Assembly (NCBI GenBank): GCA_011391595.1
Contig: JAABQG010000010.1
Location: 1 to 64,000 of the forward strand
Length of the DNA: 64,000 nucleotides
Source: Hydrogenophaga sp.
GTDB taxonomy: Bacteria > Pseudomonadota > Gammaproteobacteria > Burkholderiales > Burkholderiaceae_C
Reading direction: 5' to 3'
The position numbers and the translations under genes were made by a program. Below the pieces are notes generated by a model, which was given only the letters and a program-made list of their open reading frames with translations, searched no databases and was not told the origin of the DNA. This document shows, one piece after another, positions 11,376-20,199 of the stretch (within the stretch, counting starts at the first letter, position 1; each line of letters begins with the position of its first letter).

Positions 11376-11942
11376 CTACAAAAGGAACCGCGCCGCCGCC
11401 TGAACCGCTGCCGCGTCGGCCTCGACGGTCGCTGGCGCGCCGCCCTTGCCCCACAGCACCGGGCCGCTCAAGCCGCCCCAGGACATGGACAGAAACTGCG
11501 CGCACAACGCCACGCTGTCGATCATGGGTTGCGCCTTGGCACGGTCGCCGCTGGTGGTGATCAGGCGCAGGGTCTTCTGGGCCATTGCTTCCTTGAATGG
11601 CACGCCGGGAATGCGCATCCAGCCGCTCCAGTGGTCGATGAAGGTCTTCAGCGTTGACGGCAGGCTGTACCAGTACACCGGCGTCACCAGCACGATGTCG
11701 GTGGCGGCCAGCGTGGCGTCGAGCAAGGTCTTCAGGTCGCCCTCGGGCATCGGGTACTGGCCGGCGGTGTGGCGCAGGTCCACGAAGGTCGGCAGCGTCA
11801 TGCGCGCGAGATGCATCCAGTGTTGTGTGGCACCGGCCGGCAGTGCGGCGGCGGCCTGGCGCGCCAGCCATTCGGTGTTGCCCAGGTGGCCGGCTTCGCG
11901 GGTGGATGCGACGATGAAAAGGAATTTTCGGGTGTCAGTCAT
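11376..11942 (-). CDS. flavodoxin-fold NAD(P)H-dependent oxidoreductase
   Basis: A 188-residue single-domain protein of the NADPH-dependent FMN reductase / quinone reductase superfamily. The N-terminal strand and phosphate loop read FLFIVASTREAGHLGNTEWLA, and the flavin-contacting segment VTPVYWYSLPSTLKTFIDHWSG is typical of the flavodoxin_2/FMN_red families. It should be a soluble flavoprotein reducing quinones, nitro or azo compounds or free flavin; the substrate is not predictable. It is divergent from the ArgP-like regulator, with only 56 bp between starts, so that regulator may control it. Confidence 0.82.
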   Translation of the reverse strand: MTDTRKFLFIVASTREAGHLGNTEWLARQAAAALPAGATQHWMHLARMTLPTFVDLRHTAGQYPMPEGDLKTLLDATLAATDIVLVTPVYWYSLPSTLKTFIDHWSGWMRIPGVPFKEAMAQKTLRLITTSGDRAKAQPMIDSVALCAQFLSMSWGGLSGPVLWGKGGAPATVEADAAAVQAAARFLL

Positions 11943-11998
11943 GGCGTCAATATAAAGAAAAACTAAACTCCAGCACTATTCATCACACAGACTGATCG

Positions 11999-12925
11999 AT
12001 GAGCACCTTTGACCCCGACGCGCTGGAATGTCTGGCCGCCATCGTGGAGGAGACCGGTTTTGAGCGCGCGGCGCAGCGGCTGAACATCACGCAGTCGGCG
12101 GTCTCGCAACGTCTGCGCGCGCTGGAGGCGCAGGTGGGCACGGTGCTGATCGTGCGCAGCCGCCCGCTCAGGGCCACCGCGGCCGGGTTGCTGCTGCTCA
12201 AGCACACCAAGCAGATGCGCCTGCTGCGCGCCGATCTGGAACGCGACCTGCGGGAGCTGGCACCCAGCTCCACCGGAGGCGGGCGCGAGGAGGAACGGAT
12301 TTCCATCGCCATCAATGCCGACAGCATTGCGACCTGGGCGCTCGGTGCGCTGGGCGATCTGGTGCGACAGGGACTGCCGCTGGAGATCATCACCGATGAC
12401 CAGGATTTCACCCAGGAGTGGCTGCGATCCGGGCAGGTGCTGGGGTGCGTGACGACCATGAAGCAACCCCTGCGCGGCTGCCGTCTGGTGCCGCTGGGGG
12501 CCATGGACTACATCGCCGTGGCTTCACCAGCCTACGCCGAGCGCCATGCACCGCAAGGACTGACCCCACACAACTTCAGCCGCATCCCGTTCATGGCCTT
12601 CAACCGCAAAGACGACATGCAGGGCGAGTTCGTCGGCAAGGCCTTCGGGCTCAAGCGGGTCGCGCTGAGCCAGATGTTCGTTCCCAGCTCGGAAGGCCAG
12701 GTGCGGGCCGTGCGGGCAGGCTGGGGCGCCAGCGTGCTGCCCGCCCTGCTCGTGCGCGATCTGATCAGTGACGGTCATCTGGTGGACCTCGCGCCGGGGC
12801 GTGCCTTGCCGATCCAGCTCTACTGGCATTGCTGGAACCTGGAATCCGAGGTGCTGGACGCGCTCAGCGCCGCGCTCACCCGCGCGGCAGCGCTGGCATT
12901 GAGCCCGTCGGCTGCCAGGCCTTGA
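11999..12925 (+). CDS. argP: LysR-family regulator, ArgP/LysG type
   Basis: A 308-residue LysR-type regulator with the N-terminal winged helix-turn-helix (ERAAQRLNITQSAVSQRLRALE, residues about 22-45) and a periplasmic-binding-like effector domain. It matches E. coli ArgP at many diagnostic places: FERAAQ, INADSIATW, DDMQGEF and the C-terminal YWHCWNLES. ArgP proteins sense lysine/arginine and usually activate an exporter such as argO/lysE. Here no exporter is adjacent; the divergent neighbour is a flavodoxin-type reductase 56 bp away, so the target set may differ. The start is ATG 11999 without a clear ribosome-binding site. Confidence 0.85.
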   Translation: MSTFDPDALECLAAIVEETGFERAAQRLNITQSAVSQRLRALEAQVGTVLIVRSRPLRATAAGLLLLKHTKQMRLLRADLERDLRELAPSSTGGGREEERISIAINADSIATWALGALGDLVRQGLPLEIITDDQDFTQEWLRSGQVLGCVTTMKQPLRGCRLVPLGAMDYIAVASPAYAERHAPQGLTPHNFSRIPFMAFNRKDDMQGEFVGKAFGLKRVALSQMFVPSSEGQVRAVRAGWGASVLPALLVRDLISDGHLVDLAPGRALPIQLYWHCWNLESEVLDALSAALTRAAALALSPSAARP

Positions 12926-12961
12926 CTTCCAACGGCCCGCCGGCCACCATTCGCCGAACCC

Positions 12962-15256
12962 ATGCCTGACACCCATTTCCAGCCGACGTATTCGATAGAG
13001 ACGCATGAAGCGGACCCCCGCCGGCCCTGGTTCAACCTGCGAAGACTGCTGGTTTTGCTGGTGCTCCTGGGTGCCGCGCCGCTGCTGGTGAACGAGTTTC
13101 TCAGCTACCAGCGGCAGCGTCTCGATCGTCTCGAGAGCACCCGACGCAGCATCGATGCGCTGGCGGACGTCGTTGCCGACAGCAGTGCCCAGATGGCGCG
13201 GGGTGTCGGGCGGCTCCTGACCGCCGTGGCAGTGTCGCCGCTCGTGCTGGCCGACGACCCCCCGGCGTGCTCACGCTATTTCAAGCGCTTGCTGTCACAG
13301 CAGCCAGATTTCCTGAATTTCGGTCTGATCGGGCTGGACGGACGGGTGGTCTGCGAAGGTACGGGCGTTGGCGCAAATGCCCTCCTCGGCGACCGTGACT
13401 ATTTCAAGCGCGCGCTGGAGAGCGACCTGTTGACGGTCGGTGCCCACCAGGTCGGCCGCATTACGGGACGCACTTCGGTCGTTTTTGCCCGCCCTGTGGT
13501 CCAGGAAGGCGGCAAGGTGAAGGGGGTGCTGTTCGGCGCGATGGATCTCAAGTCACTGGCGGGAAGCCTGCGCGGCGCAGGGGCAGTGCCTGGCGCGGCA
13601 GTGCACCTGGTGGATGTGGCGGGTGTCGTGCTGGCCTCGACGGGCGAAGGGGTCAGCCCCGACAGCCTGCCATTGACCGATACCGTGCTGCGCGACGCCA
13701 TCCGGGCACGGCGCACCGGGCGCGTGGCGGGGCCCGGTGGTGAGGAGGCGGGAATGTTGCGGAGCCTGCAACCGGTGAATTTTCAAGGCACGGGCGCCCT
13801 GTATGTCACGGTGGCGGTGCCGACCGCGCGCGTCGTCGCGGCGCCGACGCACGACCTGGAATTTCGCATGGCAGTGCTTGTGGTCATCGCGTTGACGCTG
13901 GCGGGCGTCGGCTGGGTTCTGGGCGAGCGCCTGATCGTGCGTCCGGTTGAGCGTCTGATCGATGCGTTGCGCCACGTCCAGACCGGCGACTATGCACGGG
14001 CCCTGCGCCAGCCGGTCGCACCGCTGCGCGAGCTGGACCAGTTGCAGCGTTCGCTGGGCAGTCTGGTGACGTCGCTGGTGGGGCAGCGCTTCGAGCGCGA
14101 TGAGGCGCTGGGCGCCCTGAGCGAACGTGAGGCCCGCTACCGCGAGCTGTTCAGCGCCAATCCGCAGGCCATGTATGTGTACGACATCCAGTCGCTGCGC
14201 TTTCTGGCGGTCAATGAGGCGGCGACTGTTTTCTATGGGTACACCCATGAAGAATTCATGGACCTGACGGTGCTGGACATCCGGCCCGCGTGGGAGCGCG
14301 AGCCTCTGCTGGCGCGCCTTTCGCGTCTGGGCAGCCAGGCGTCTGGGGGGGAGGTGCGACGCGTCTGGACACATCAGAAGAAGAATGGCGAAACCCGGCA
14401 GGTGGAGGTGATTTATCAGCCCACCGTGTTTGAAGGTCACGCGGCCGAACTGGTGATGGTCTCCGATGTCACGGCCCGTCTGACCGTCGAGGCCCAGGTC
14501 CGTGCGCTCTATGAGAAGCTCGAGTACCGGGTGACCGAGCGCACGCAGGAGCTGGAGGCCTCCAACAGGGAGCTGGAGGCATTCTCCTACTCGGTATCGC
14601 ACGATCTGCGCAACCCGCTGGGCGCGGTGGGCATGTTCGGGCAGATGCTGTCGGCCCATCTCGGCGAAACGGCGGATGAGCAGGCGCAGCTCTATCTGGC
14701 GCGCATCGAAAAGGGCGTGCGCGGCATGGAGCAGCTGATCGACGACCTGCTGGCGCTGGCGCAGGTCACGCGGGCCAGACTGGAGGTGGTGGAGGTCGAT
14801 CTGACGGCCCTGTGCCGGGACGTGGTGAGCGCGTTGCGCGAACTTGACCCGGCACGGGAGGTCGAGGTGACGCTGGACGACGGCCTTTCCTGCGAAGGCG
14901 ATGCGGGGCTGCTGCGCCGGCTGATGGACAACCTGATCGGCAACGCCTGGAAGTTCACGGCGCGCACACCCGGGGCCCGTATCCATATCGGGCGCCAGAC
15001 GGAGGACGTGGTGGGCGGTGCAGCGGTGTTTTTCGTTCGGGATAACGGGGCGGGCTTCGACATGACCTTCGCCAGCCGCCTGTTCCTGCCGTTCGAGCGC
15101 CTGCATGGCGAGCATGAGTTCATGGGGACCGGCATCGGCCTGGCCACGGCGCGGCGCATCGTGGCTCGCCATCATGGGCGGATATGGGCAGAAGCGGCTG
15201 TGGGACAAGGCGCTACCCTGCGATTCACCCTCGGCCCGTTTTCCGCTGGCGCCTGA
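12962..15256 (+). CDS. membrane sensor histidine kinase (Cache-HAMP-PAS-HisKA-HATPase)
   Basis: A 764-residue sensor kinase. A transmembrane helix at about residues 27-45 leads into a roughly 250-residue periplasmic double-Cache-like sensor with the pattern GLIGLDGRVVCEGTG...RDYFKRAL. A second helix near 300-320 is followed by HAMP, a PAS domain (YRELFSANPQAMYVYD), a coiled coil (TERTQELEASNRELEAF), the dimerisation/phosphoacceptor box YSVSHDLRNPLGA with His547, and a HATPase_c domain (DNLIGNAWKFT, DNGAGFDM, GTGIGLATARRI). No receiver or response regulator is fused or adjacent, so its partner lies elsewhere. The phytochrome-like HisKA box fits the HisKA/bacteriophytochrome-type subfamily. The ligand is unknown. 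Confidence 0.92.
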   Translation: MPDTHFQPTYSIETHEADPRRPWFNLRRLLVLLVLLGAAPLLVNEFLSYQRQRLDRLESTRRSIDALADVVADSSAQMARGVGRLLTAVAVSPLVLADDPPACSRYFKRLLSQQPDFLNFGLIGLDGRVVCEGTGVGANALLGDRDYFKRALESDLLTVGAHQVGRITGRTSVVFARPVVQEGGKVKGVLFGAMDLKSLAGSLRGAGAVPGAAVHLVDVAGVVLASTGEGVSPDSLPLTDTVLRDAIRARRTGRVAGPGGEEAGMLRSLQPVNFQGTGALYVTVAVPTARVVAAPTHDLEFRMAVLVVIALTLAGVGWVLGERLIVRPVERLIDALRHVQTGDYARALRQPVAPLRELDQLQRSLGSLVTSLVGQRFERDEALGALSEREARYRELFSANPQAMYVYDIQSLRFLAVNEAATVFYGYTHEEFMDLTVLDIRPAWEREPLLARLSRLGSQASGGEVRRVWTHQKKNGETRQVEVIYQPTVFEGHAAELVMVSDVTARLTVEAQVRALYEKLEYRVTERTQELEASNRELEAFSYSVSHDLRNPLGAVGMFGQMLSAHLGETADEQAQLYLARIEKGVRGMEQLIDDLLALAQVTRARLEVVEVDLTALCRDVVSALRELDPAREVEVTLDDGLSCEGDAGLLRRLMDNLIGNAWKFTARTPGARIHIGRQTEDVVGGAAVFFVRDNGAGFDMTFASRLFLPFERLHGEHEFMGTGIGLATARRIVARHHGRIWAEAAVGQGATLRFTLGPFSAGA

Positions 15257-15360
15257 ATGAAACGGGCCCGCAGTCTGAACAGGCAGGATGTTTCGTGACG
15301 ATAAGGTAAATAAATGTACGGTGCGTGCAAGGGGAATACTTGACAGGCTAAAATTTAAAG

Positions 15361-15978
15361 ATGAATACGCTCGCACCCGTCAAAGTCTCTTTCAAAGCCC
15401 AGATGCACCTGGCCCGGGAGGACGCCATCGTCCAGGCCGTCAACCGCCTGCTCGCCGAAAAAGGTTTTGACGCCATGACGGTCGACGAGGTGGCCGCCGA
15501 GGTGGGCATCGCCAAGGCCAGCCTGTACAAGCATTTTCCGAGCAAGGAAGACCTGGCCTGCGCCGCCATGGTCCGGGTGATGCGCCGCGCGCAGGCGTTC
15601 CTCAAATCCTTGCCGGATACCGCTGCGCCGATTGACAACATCAAGGCCGTGGCGCGCTGGGTCATGGCGTTGAATCTGGCGGGTGAAATGCCCACCCTGC
15701 CCAGTGAGAACTCCAGCCTGCGCGGGACGTTGATCCAGAGCCGGGACTACATGGACGGGCTGATCGAAATCAGCGACATGCTTGGCGGCTGGATCGAGGC
15801 GGCCCAGGCGCAGGGCACGCTGAATCCTGGACTGCCCGCCATCGTCGTGCTCTACACGCTGTACGCCCGCGCCTGCGACCCCGTGCTTGAGTTCCTGAAG
15901 GCTGCCGGCCAGCACACCGACGCGCAGATTGTCGATCTGGTCATGAGCACCTGTTTTGAAGGCTTGAACGCGCGTTGA
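15361..15978 (+). CDS. TetR-family transcriptional regulator
   Basis: A 205-residue regulator with the TetR helix-turn-helix at about residues 25-60 (ILAEKGFDAMTVDEVA-like segment, then GIAKASLYKHFPSKEDL), and a C-terminal ligand domain of unassigned specificity. It stands alone; upstream is the sensor kinase on the same strand (104 bp away) and downstream a convergent universal stress gene. A TAAAAT hexamer at 15349-15354 lies only 6 bp before ATG 15361 and no Shine-Dalgarno sequence is visible, so the mRNA could be leaderless. Confidence 0.88.
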   Translation: MNTLAPVKVSFKAQMHLAREDAIVQAVNRLLAEKGFDAMTVDEVAAEVGIAKASLYKHFPSKEDLACAAMVRVMRRAQAFLKSLPDTAAPIDNIKAVARWVMALNLAGEMPTLPSENSSLRGTLIQSRDYMDGLIEISDMLGGWIEAAQAQGTLNPGLPAIVVLYTLYARACDPVLEFLKAAGQHTDAQIVDLVMSTCFEGLNAR

Positions 15979-16071
15979 TGGCGTTCCAGCTGACCGGCTG
16001 GCGTGCGACATCGGAAATTCAAGTCAAATACGGCTTCGCCCAGCGTCAGTTGGGCGCCGTCAGCTACAAAA

Positions 16072-16086
16072 TCAAGAGTAAATGAA
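16072..16086 (+). repeat. possible degenerate copy of the GCTA-type repeat
   Basis: The segment GCTACAAAATCAAGAGTAAA just before the 16087-16107 hairpin resembles the left half of the dispersed repeat. It is the weakest member and could be chance. Confidence 0.25.
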
Positions 16087-16107
16087 AAGGCCCGCATGGC
16101 GGGCCTT
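16087..16107 (-). terminator. intrinsic terminator, uspA side, possibly bidirectional
   Basis: Perfect 9-bp stem AAGGCCCGC / GCGGGCCTT with a 3-nt loop, located between the convergent tetR-type and universal stress genes. On the minus strand it is followed by TTTTCATTT, the normal form for stopping the uspA transcript. On the plus strand it lacks a T-run. Confidence 0.75.
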
Positions 16108-16154
16108 GGGGCAAACATGGCAGAAGGTGGCTGCTCAGGAGCGCCTTGGTGCCT

Positions 16155-16577
16155 TCATCGCACCAGCAGCACCGGCACCGCGCAATGCGCCAGCACCTGT
16201 GTCGCCACCGAGCCCATCACCAGGTTGGTCAGGGCGCCGTGGCCATGCGAGCCCATGATCACAAGATCGAACTTGCCAGCGGCGGCAAATTTGGCGATGG
16301 CTTCGCCGGCGTGGCCGACCTTCCAGGCGCTTTTGGCATCGATGCCGTGACGTTCGAGGAACTTGCACACCGGAGCCAGTATTTTTTCGGCTTCCTCGGC
16401 GTGGTAACTGTCCGCGATCTCCTTGCCGACAGCGGCGCGAGCCCGCGGGGGCAGCGGGGCTTGCGCCGTGAACACCGTGTAATCGTTGACCGCCGAGAAC
16501 AGTTCGATGTGGACGCTCAGGTAGGCGAGCATCTTCTTGGTGTACTTGCTGCCGTCAACAGCCAGAAGAATTTTCAT
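16155..16577 (-). CDS. universal stress protein (UspA family)
   Basis: A 140-residue single-domain Usp protein starting MKILLAVDGSKYTKKML and ending with the ATP-binding signature GSHGHGALTNLVMGSVATQVLAHCAVPVLLVR. The G-2x-G-9x-G(S/T) pattern is intact, suggesting the nucleotide-binding type. AGGAG precedes ATG 16577. A second family member at 18589-18996 begins almost identically, and the two flank the fasciclin and metallophosphoesterase genes on the same strand. Confidence 0.93.
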   Translation of the reverse strand: MKILLAVDGSKYTKKMLAYLSVHIELFSAVNDYTVFTAQAPLPPRARAAVGKEIADSYHAEEAEKILAPVCKFLERHGIDAKSAWKVGHAGEAIAKFAAAGKFDLVIMGSHGHGALTNLVMGSVATQVLAHCAVPVLLVR

Positions 16578-16650
16578 GGGGGCTCCTTGTCGGTGGATGA
16601 ATGAGCGAGTTTAGCCTTCACCCGGCGCGGTGCCGAGCCCCCATGCGCCA

Positions 16651-17589
16651 TCAGGGCTTCGGCAGGATCACCTTGTCGATGACATGAATCACGCCATTGC
16701 TGGCGAAGACATCGGTCGCGCTGATGCCGGCCACGCGGGCGCGCTGGTCGGTGATCTTCAATGACGCATCGATGGTGAAGGTTTCGCCCTGCACCGACGT
16801 AATGGGCGCGCCGATGGGCACCTCAGCCTTGAGCACGCGGGCAGCCACGACGTGGTAGGTCAGTATGCTGGTCAGCAGCGCTTTGTTGGCAAACAAGGCA
16901 TCTTTGGTCACGCCGAGCTCGGTCAGCGCTGCAGCAAAGGCGGCGTTGGTCGGCGCAAAGACGGTGAACGGACCGGGGCCCTGCAGCGTGGTGACCAGAC
17001 CGGCCGCAACGACGGCCTCGACCAGGATGCTGAAGTCGGGCACGCTTTGAGCCGTCGCCACGATGTCCTTGTCGGAGGGCAGGAGAACCTTGTCGATGAC
17101 ATGAATCACGCCGTTGCTGGCAGCCACATCGGTCACGGTGATGTTGGAAACGCGGTTGCTCTCATCGGTGATCTTGAGACCCCCGGTGCTTTCAATTTTG
17201 AACACACCGGTTTCCACCGTCGTAATGGTCTTGCCCACAGGCACGCTGGCGGCAGGGACCTTGGCAGCCAGTACGTGGTAGGTCAACACCCGGGTCAGGA
17301 GGGCCTTGTTGGCAAGCAGCTGGTCCTTGGTGACTTTGAGTTCTCCCAGCAATGCAGCGAACGCGGTGTTCGTCGGCGCGAACACGGTGAACGGGCCGGG
17401 GCTCTGCAACGTGGTGACCAGACCTGCGGCGGCCACCGCTTCGACCAGGATGCTGAACTGCGGGTCAGCCTGAAGCACCCCCACGATATCCAGCGGTGCA
17501 TCGTCGCCGCCGCCACAGGCGGCCAACGCAGCCGTGGCGGCTGCCGCGACGGACAATTTCAGAAACGTTCTTTTGGGCATTGATTGCAT
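16651..17589 (-). CDS. fasciclin (FAS1) two-domain lipoprotein
   Basis: A 312-residue protein. ATG 17589 is chosen because AGGAG lies 9 bases upstream; a longer frame has no signal. It begins with a signal peptide ending in the lipobox LAAC (then GGGDD), so it should be lipid-anchored at the cell surface or periplasm. Two tandem FAS1 domains follow (about 35-165 and 175-312), each with the H1 motif PFTVFAPTN.AFA and the H2-type end ASNGVIHVIDKV.LP; the two are clear internal duplicates. FAS1 domains mediate adhesion or protein contact. An inverted repeat upstream (17660-17722) may be its operator. Confidence 0.92.
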   Translation of the reverse strand: MQSMPKRTFLKLSVAAAATAALAACGGGDDAPLDIVGVLQADPQFSILVEAVAAAGLVTTLQSPGPFTVFAPTNTAFAALLGELKVTKDQLLANKALLTRVLTYHVLAAKVPAASVPVGKTITTVETGVFKIESTGGLKITDESNRVSNITVTDVAASNGVIHVIDKVLLPSDKDIVATAQSVPDFSILVEAVVAAGLVTTLQGPGPFTVFAPTNAAFAAALTELGVTKDALFANKALLTSILTYHVVAARVLKAEVPIGAPITSVQGETFTIDASLKITDQRARVAGISATDVFASNGVIHVIDKVILPKP

Positions 17590-17659
17590 GGCGGGGCTCC
17601 TGGGGTTGCCGGTCAGGGGACTGATCCGGCGGGGGTTGAACGATGAAGGAGCCCCGATA

Positions 17660-17722
17660 ATAAATACCAATCAGTCACCATATTGATCTAGTGGGTATTA
17701 TAGAAGACTAATGAGTATTTAT
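17660..17722. promoter_or_regulatory. 17-bp inverted repeat upstream of the fasciclin gene
   Basis: ATAAATACCAATCAGTC at 17660-17676 faces ATAAATACTCATTAGTC on the other strand at 17722-17706, 14 of 17 positions alike, 29 bp apart. Between them, on the minus strand, CTATAATACC (17703-17694) gives a TATAAT -10 hexamer. The arrangement looks like a regulated promoter for the fasciclin gene. The right arm overlaps the end of the metallophosphoesterase gene. Confidence 0.5.
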
Positions 17723-18558
17723 TCTGAATTTTCGGTCACTTCCAGCGTGAGGCACGCCCGGAAGGCGGCCTGCTCGCCCTTTCGAAGGTAGCCCAGCGGG
17801 TTGGCCACGACGCGGCAGCCGTGGTGCTGGTAATCGCTCGGCGCATGCAGGTGCCCGTGCAGCCAGAGGCGAGCTCGAGGCAGCAGGTCGTCCAGGGCGT
17901 TGCAGAATCCGGCCGTGCCCGGGGTCATTCCGTAGCGGGTGTCGGCACTTTTCAGGCTGGGCGCGAAATGGGTCACCGCGACCGTGGGTCCGTCAAAGGG
18001 CTCGGCCAGGGCTTCGCGCAGCCACTGCTGGCAGATCAGCGCCTGCTCGCGAATCGGCTCGGCGAGGAAGGGCGCGCCGCCCCGGGTGCCGCCGGTCTTG
18101 CGCAGGTAGAAATTGGCGGCGCGAAAGGCCTTTTCGCGTGAGCGCAGTTGCTGCGTCAGCGCATCGGTGTGCCCGCCGGCAGGCGGGCCCAGCGCGTCGA
18201 AGTCGCTCCACAGCGTGGTGCCGACAAAGCGCACCCCCGCCAGCACCACGGCTTCGCGTTCCAGCCAGATCAATCCCAGGCGCTCACAGGTGGCACGCAG
18301 GCGGGCGTGGGCGATGTCGAAGTCCAGCCCGTCGTATTCATGGTTGCCGGGAATGAAGAGTACCGGCGTGGGCCATCCACGAAGTGGCGAGAAACGCGCC
18401 AGGCCGAAATCGGCGTCGCTTCGGGCGCCCAGTTGCGAGCCGCCCTGGTAAGAGCCGATATCGCCCGCCAGCACCAGCACATCCGCGTCCGACGCGGGTT
18501 GCGGCTGGAAGTCGGGGTTCGACTCCAGATGCAGGTCCGACATCAGCTGGACGTTCAT
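17719..18558 (-). CDS. calcineurin-like metallophosphoesterase
   Basis: A 279-residue binuclear metal phosphoesterase. All metal-binding blocks are present in order: SDLHLE at the N-terminus (D-x-H), GDIG, PGNHEYD in the middle, a VTHFAP histidine, and GHLHAP near the C-terminus. No signal peptide or membrane segment is seen, so it should be cytoplasmic. The substrate is unknown. It reads in the same direction as the second universal stress gene, 30 bp downstream of it, and may share its transcript. Confidence 0.9.
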   Translation of the reverse strand: MNVQLMSDLHLESNPDFQPQPASDADVLVLAGDIGSYQGGSQLGARSDADFGLARFSPLRGWPTPVLFIPGNHEYDGLDFDIAHARLRATCERLGLIWLEREAVVLAGVRFVGTTLWSDFDALGPPAGGHTDALTQQLRSREKAFRAANFYLRKTGGTRGGAPFLAEPIREQALICQQWLREALAEPFDGPTVAVTHFAPSLKSADTRYGMTPGTAGFCNALDDLLPRARLWLHGHLHAPSDYQHHGCRVVANPLGYLRKGEQAAFRACLTLEVTENSE

Positions 18559-18588
18559 CGATGCGCCAGGCCTATGCCGGCCGCCGGC

Positions 18589-18996
18589 CTATCGGACCAC
18601 AAGGACGGGCACGTGGCTGGAGGTCAGCACACCCTGCGTGACCGAGCCCAGCACCAGTGACGTCAAGCCGCGATAGCCGTGGCTGCCCATCACGATGAGG
18701 TTGCACTCCTGGCGCCGGGCAAAATCAGGAATCACCGTGGCCGGCTTGCCCTGGAGGGACATCTTGACAGCCTCGAAGCTGACCTGGTCGCGCAGAAAAT
18801 GGGCTGCTTCGTCGAGGATCGGCTCGCTCCGGCTGTCTCCTGATGCACCGCCACGTCCCGGAGCACCCGGCGCGCCCGGCGCCACGTGCAGCAGGATGTA
18901 GGTGAATTCGCGGCGAAACCACTTCTCGTTGGACGCCACATAGATCAGCATCTTGCGCGAAAAGGGGCTGCCGTCGACGGCCAGCAGAATCTTCAT
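18589..18996 (-). CDS. universal stress protein (UspA family)
   Basis: A 135-residue Usp domain starting MKILLAVDGSPFSRKML and ending MGSHGYRGLTSLVLGSVTQGVLTSSHVPVLVVR, so the nucleotide-binding glycine pattern is kept. The middle has a Gly/Pro/Ala-rich loop (APGAPGAPGRGGASG) not present in the paralogue at 16155-16577. It lies 30 bp upstream of the metallophosphoesterase on the same strand and is probably cotranscribed with it. Confidence 0.92.
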   Translation of the reverse strand: MKILLAVDGSPFSRKMLIYVASNEKWFRREFTYILLHVAPGAPGAPGRGGASGDSRSEPILDEAAHFLRDQVSFEAVKMSLQGKPATVIPDFARRQECNLIVMGSHGYRGLTSLVLGSVTQGVLTSSHVPVLVVR

Positions 18997-19074
18997 CGTC
19001 GCGAGTGTACGGGATGGCTTCTTCTCGCGGGGTCAGTGGTTTCCATGGCCCCGGGAGGCCTGCGACCGGGCCCG

Positions 19075-20043
19075 TCAGGCGCCAAATGCGCGGCCGGCGG
19101 CATGCGCCAGCGTCCGGCGCAGCCACTGGTGGGCGCTGCTGTGCTGCGTGCGCCGGTGCCAAAGCGCCTCCACGTGCACGGCCGGCGCCTCGAAGGGCAG
19201 CTTGCGCACCACCAGTTCACTGGCCATGCCTGTTTCGCGGACGAAATGCCGGGGCATCACGCTCAACAGGTTGGAGTGCGCCACGACACGGCCGGCGGTG
19301 AAGAACTGATTGACCGTCAGCACCACACGGCGTTGCCGGTCCAGCGAAGCCAGCGCCTCGTCGATGAAACCCCAGGGGCGCCCCGAAAAGCTCACGAGCA
19401 GGTGGCGCGCCGCGCAAAAGCGCTCCAGCGTCATGGCGCCGCGGGCCAAGGGATGGCCACGCCGCATGACGCACACGTACTCGCCACCGTAAAGGCGCTG
19501 GTGCGCAAAGGCGACGGATTCACCGGCCTGCTCGCGGGCCGTCAGGTCGGCCAGCACGGCCGGGAAATAGCCCACGGCCAGATCGGCGGCGGCTTCGTCG
19601 AGCAGGCGCCGGGGGTCCCGCGTGGTCAGCGGCACCACCCGCAGGGACACGCCGGGGGCTTCCTGTTCCGCCGCCTGAATCAGGCCGGGGATGAGCGTGG
19701 CCGCAGTGGCGTCGGCCATCGCAAGCACAAAGGTGGTGGCTGCGCTGGCGGGGGCGAAATCGCTCGGCGCCAGCGTGGCCTGGAGCGAACGCAGCGCCTC
19801 GCGCACGCTGGGCCACAGCGCCAGCGCGCGGACCGTGGGCTCCATGCCGGAACCGCCACGGCGGAAAAGCTCGTCACCCAGCGACTCGCGCAGCCGGCGC
19901 AATGCGTTGCTGACGGCGGGCTGGGTCAGGGAAAGGTTGCGCGCCGCCCGGGTCAGGCTGCGCTCGGCCATGACCTCGTCGAACACGCGCAAAAGGTTCA
20001 GGTCGAGCGTGCGGAAATTGGGCTGGAAGGGAAGGGAAGCCAT
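19075..20043 (-). CDS. LysR-family transcriptional regulator
   Basis: A 322-residue LysR regulator when started at ATG 20043 (MASLPFQPNFRTLDLNLL). A GTG fourteen codons upstream is in frame but gives an atypical leader. The helix-turn-helix is RSLTRAARNLSLTQPAVSNALRRLRESLGDELFRR, of the NodD/NahR-like type that starts with F-x-x-L-D-L-N-L-L. The rest is the substrate-binding-like effector domain. It is not next to an evident target operon: the small membrane-protein gene diverges from it and the universal stress gene lies downstream. Confidence 0.9.
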   Translation of the reverse strand: MASLPFQPNFRTLDLNLLRVFDEVMAERSLTRAARNLSLTQPAVSNALRRLRESLGDELFRRGGSGMEPTVRALALWPSVREALRSLQATLAPSDFAPASAATTFVLAMADATAATLIPGLIQAAEQEAPGVSLRVVPLTTRDPRRLLDEAAADLAVGYFPAVLADLTAREQAGESVAFAHQRLYGGEYVCVMRRGHPLARGAMTLERFCAARHLLVSFSGRPWGFIDEALASLDRQRRVVLTVNQFFTAGRVVAHSNLLSVMPRHFVRETGMASELVVRKLPFEAPAVHVEALWHRRTQHSSAHQWLRRTLAHAAGRAFGA

Positions 20044-20128
20044 GGGGAGGGGTCGGGATTGTCCAGTGGCTGAACTATATATCACTGTTGTGAATGCAAC
20101 ACATCATCAATATAAAGTGGAGTCGCAT

Positions 20129-20151
20129 TAGTATTAACCCTAGTATTTCCC
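20129..20151 (+). promoter_or_regulatory. direct repeat TAGTATTAACCC / TAGTATTTCCC
   Basis: Two adjacent copies, 20129-20140 and 20141-20151, lie in the gap between the LysR gene and the small membrane-protein gene, about 50 bp before the latter. The tandem, AT-rich arrangement suggests a regulator site or promoter element. I cannot name the factor. Confidence 0.35.
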
Positions 20152-20199
20152 TATGCCCCCGTCCCGAAAGAGGGGGTTCACGCAAGAAGGGAAAAGAGC

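Noticed and set aside
11339-11560. Plus-strand frame after mnmE
   Set aside because: Opposite the flavodoxin-type reductase, Arg/Pro-rich, no ribosome-binding site.
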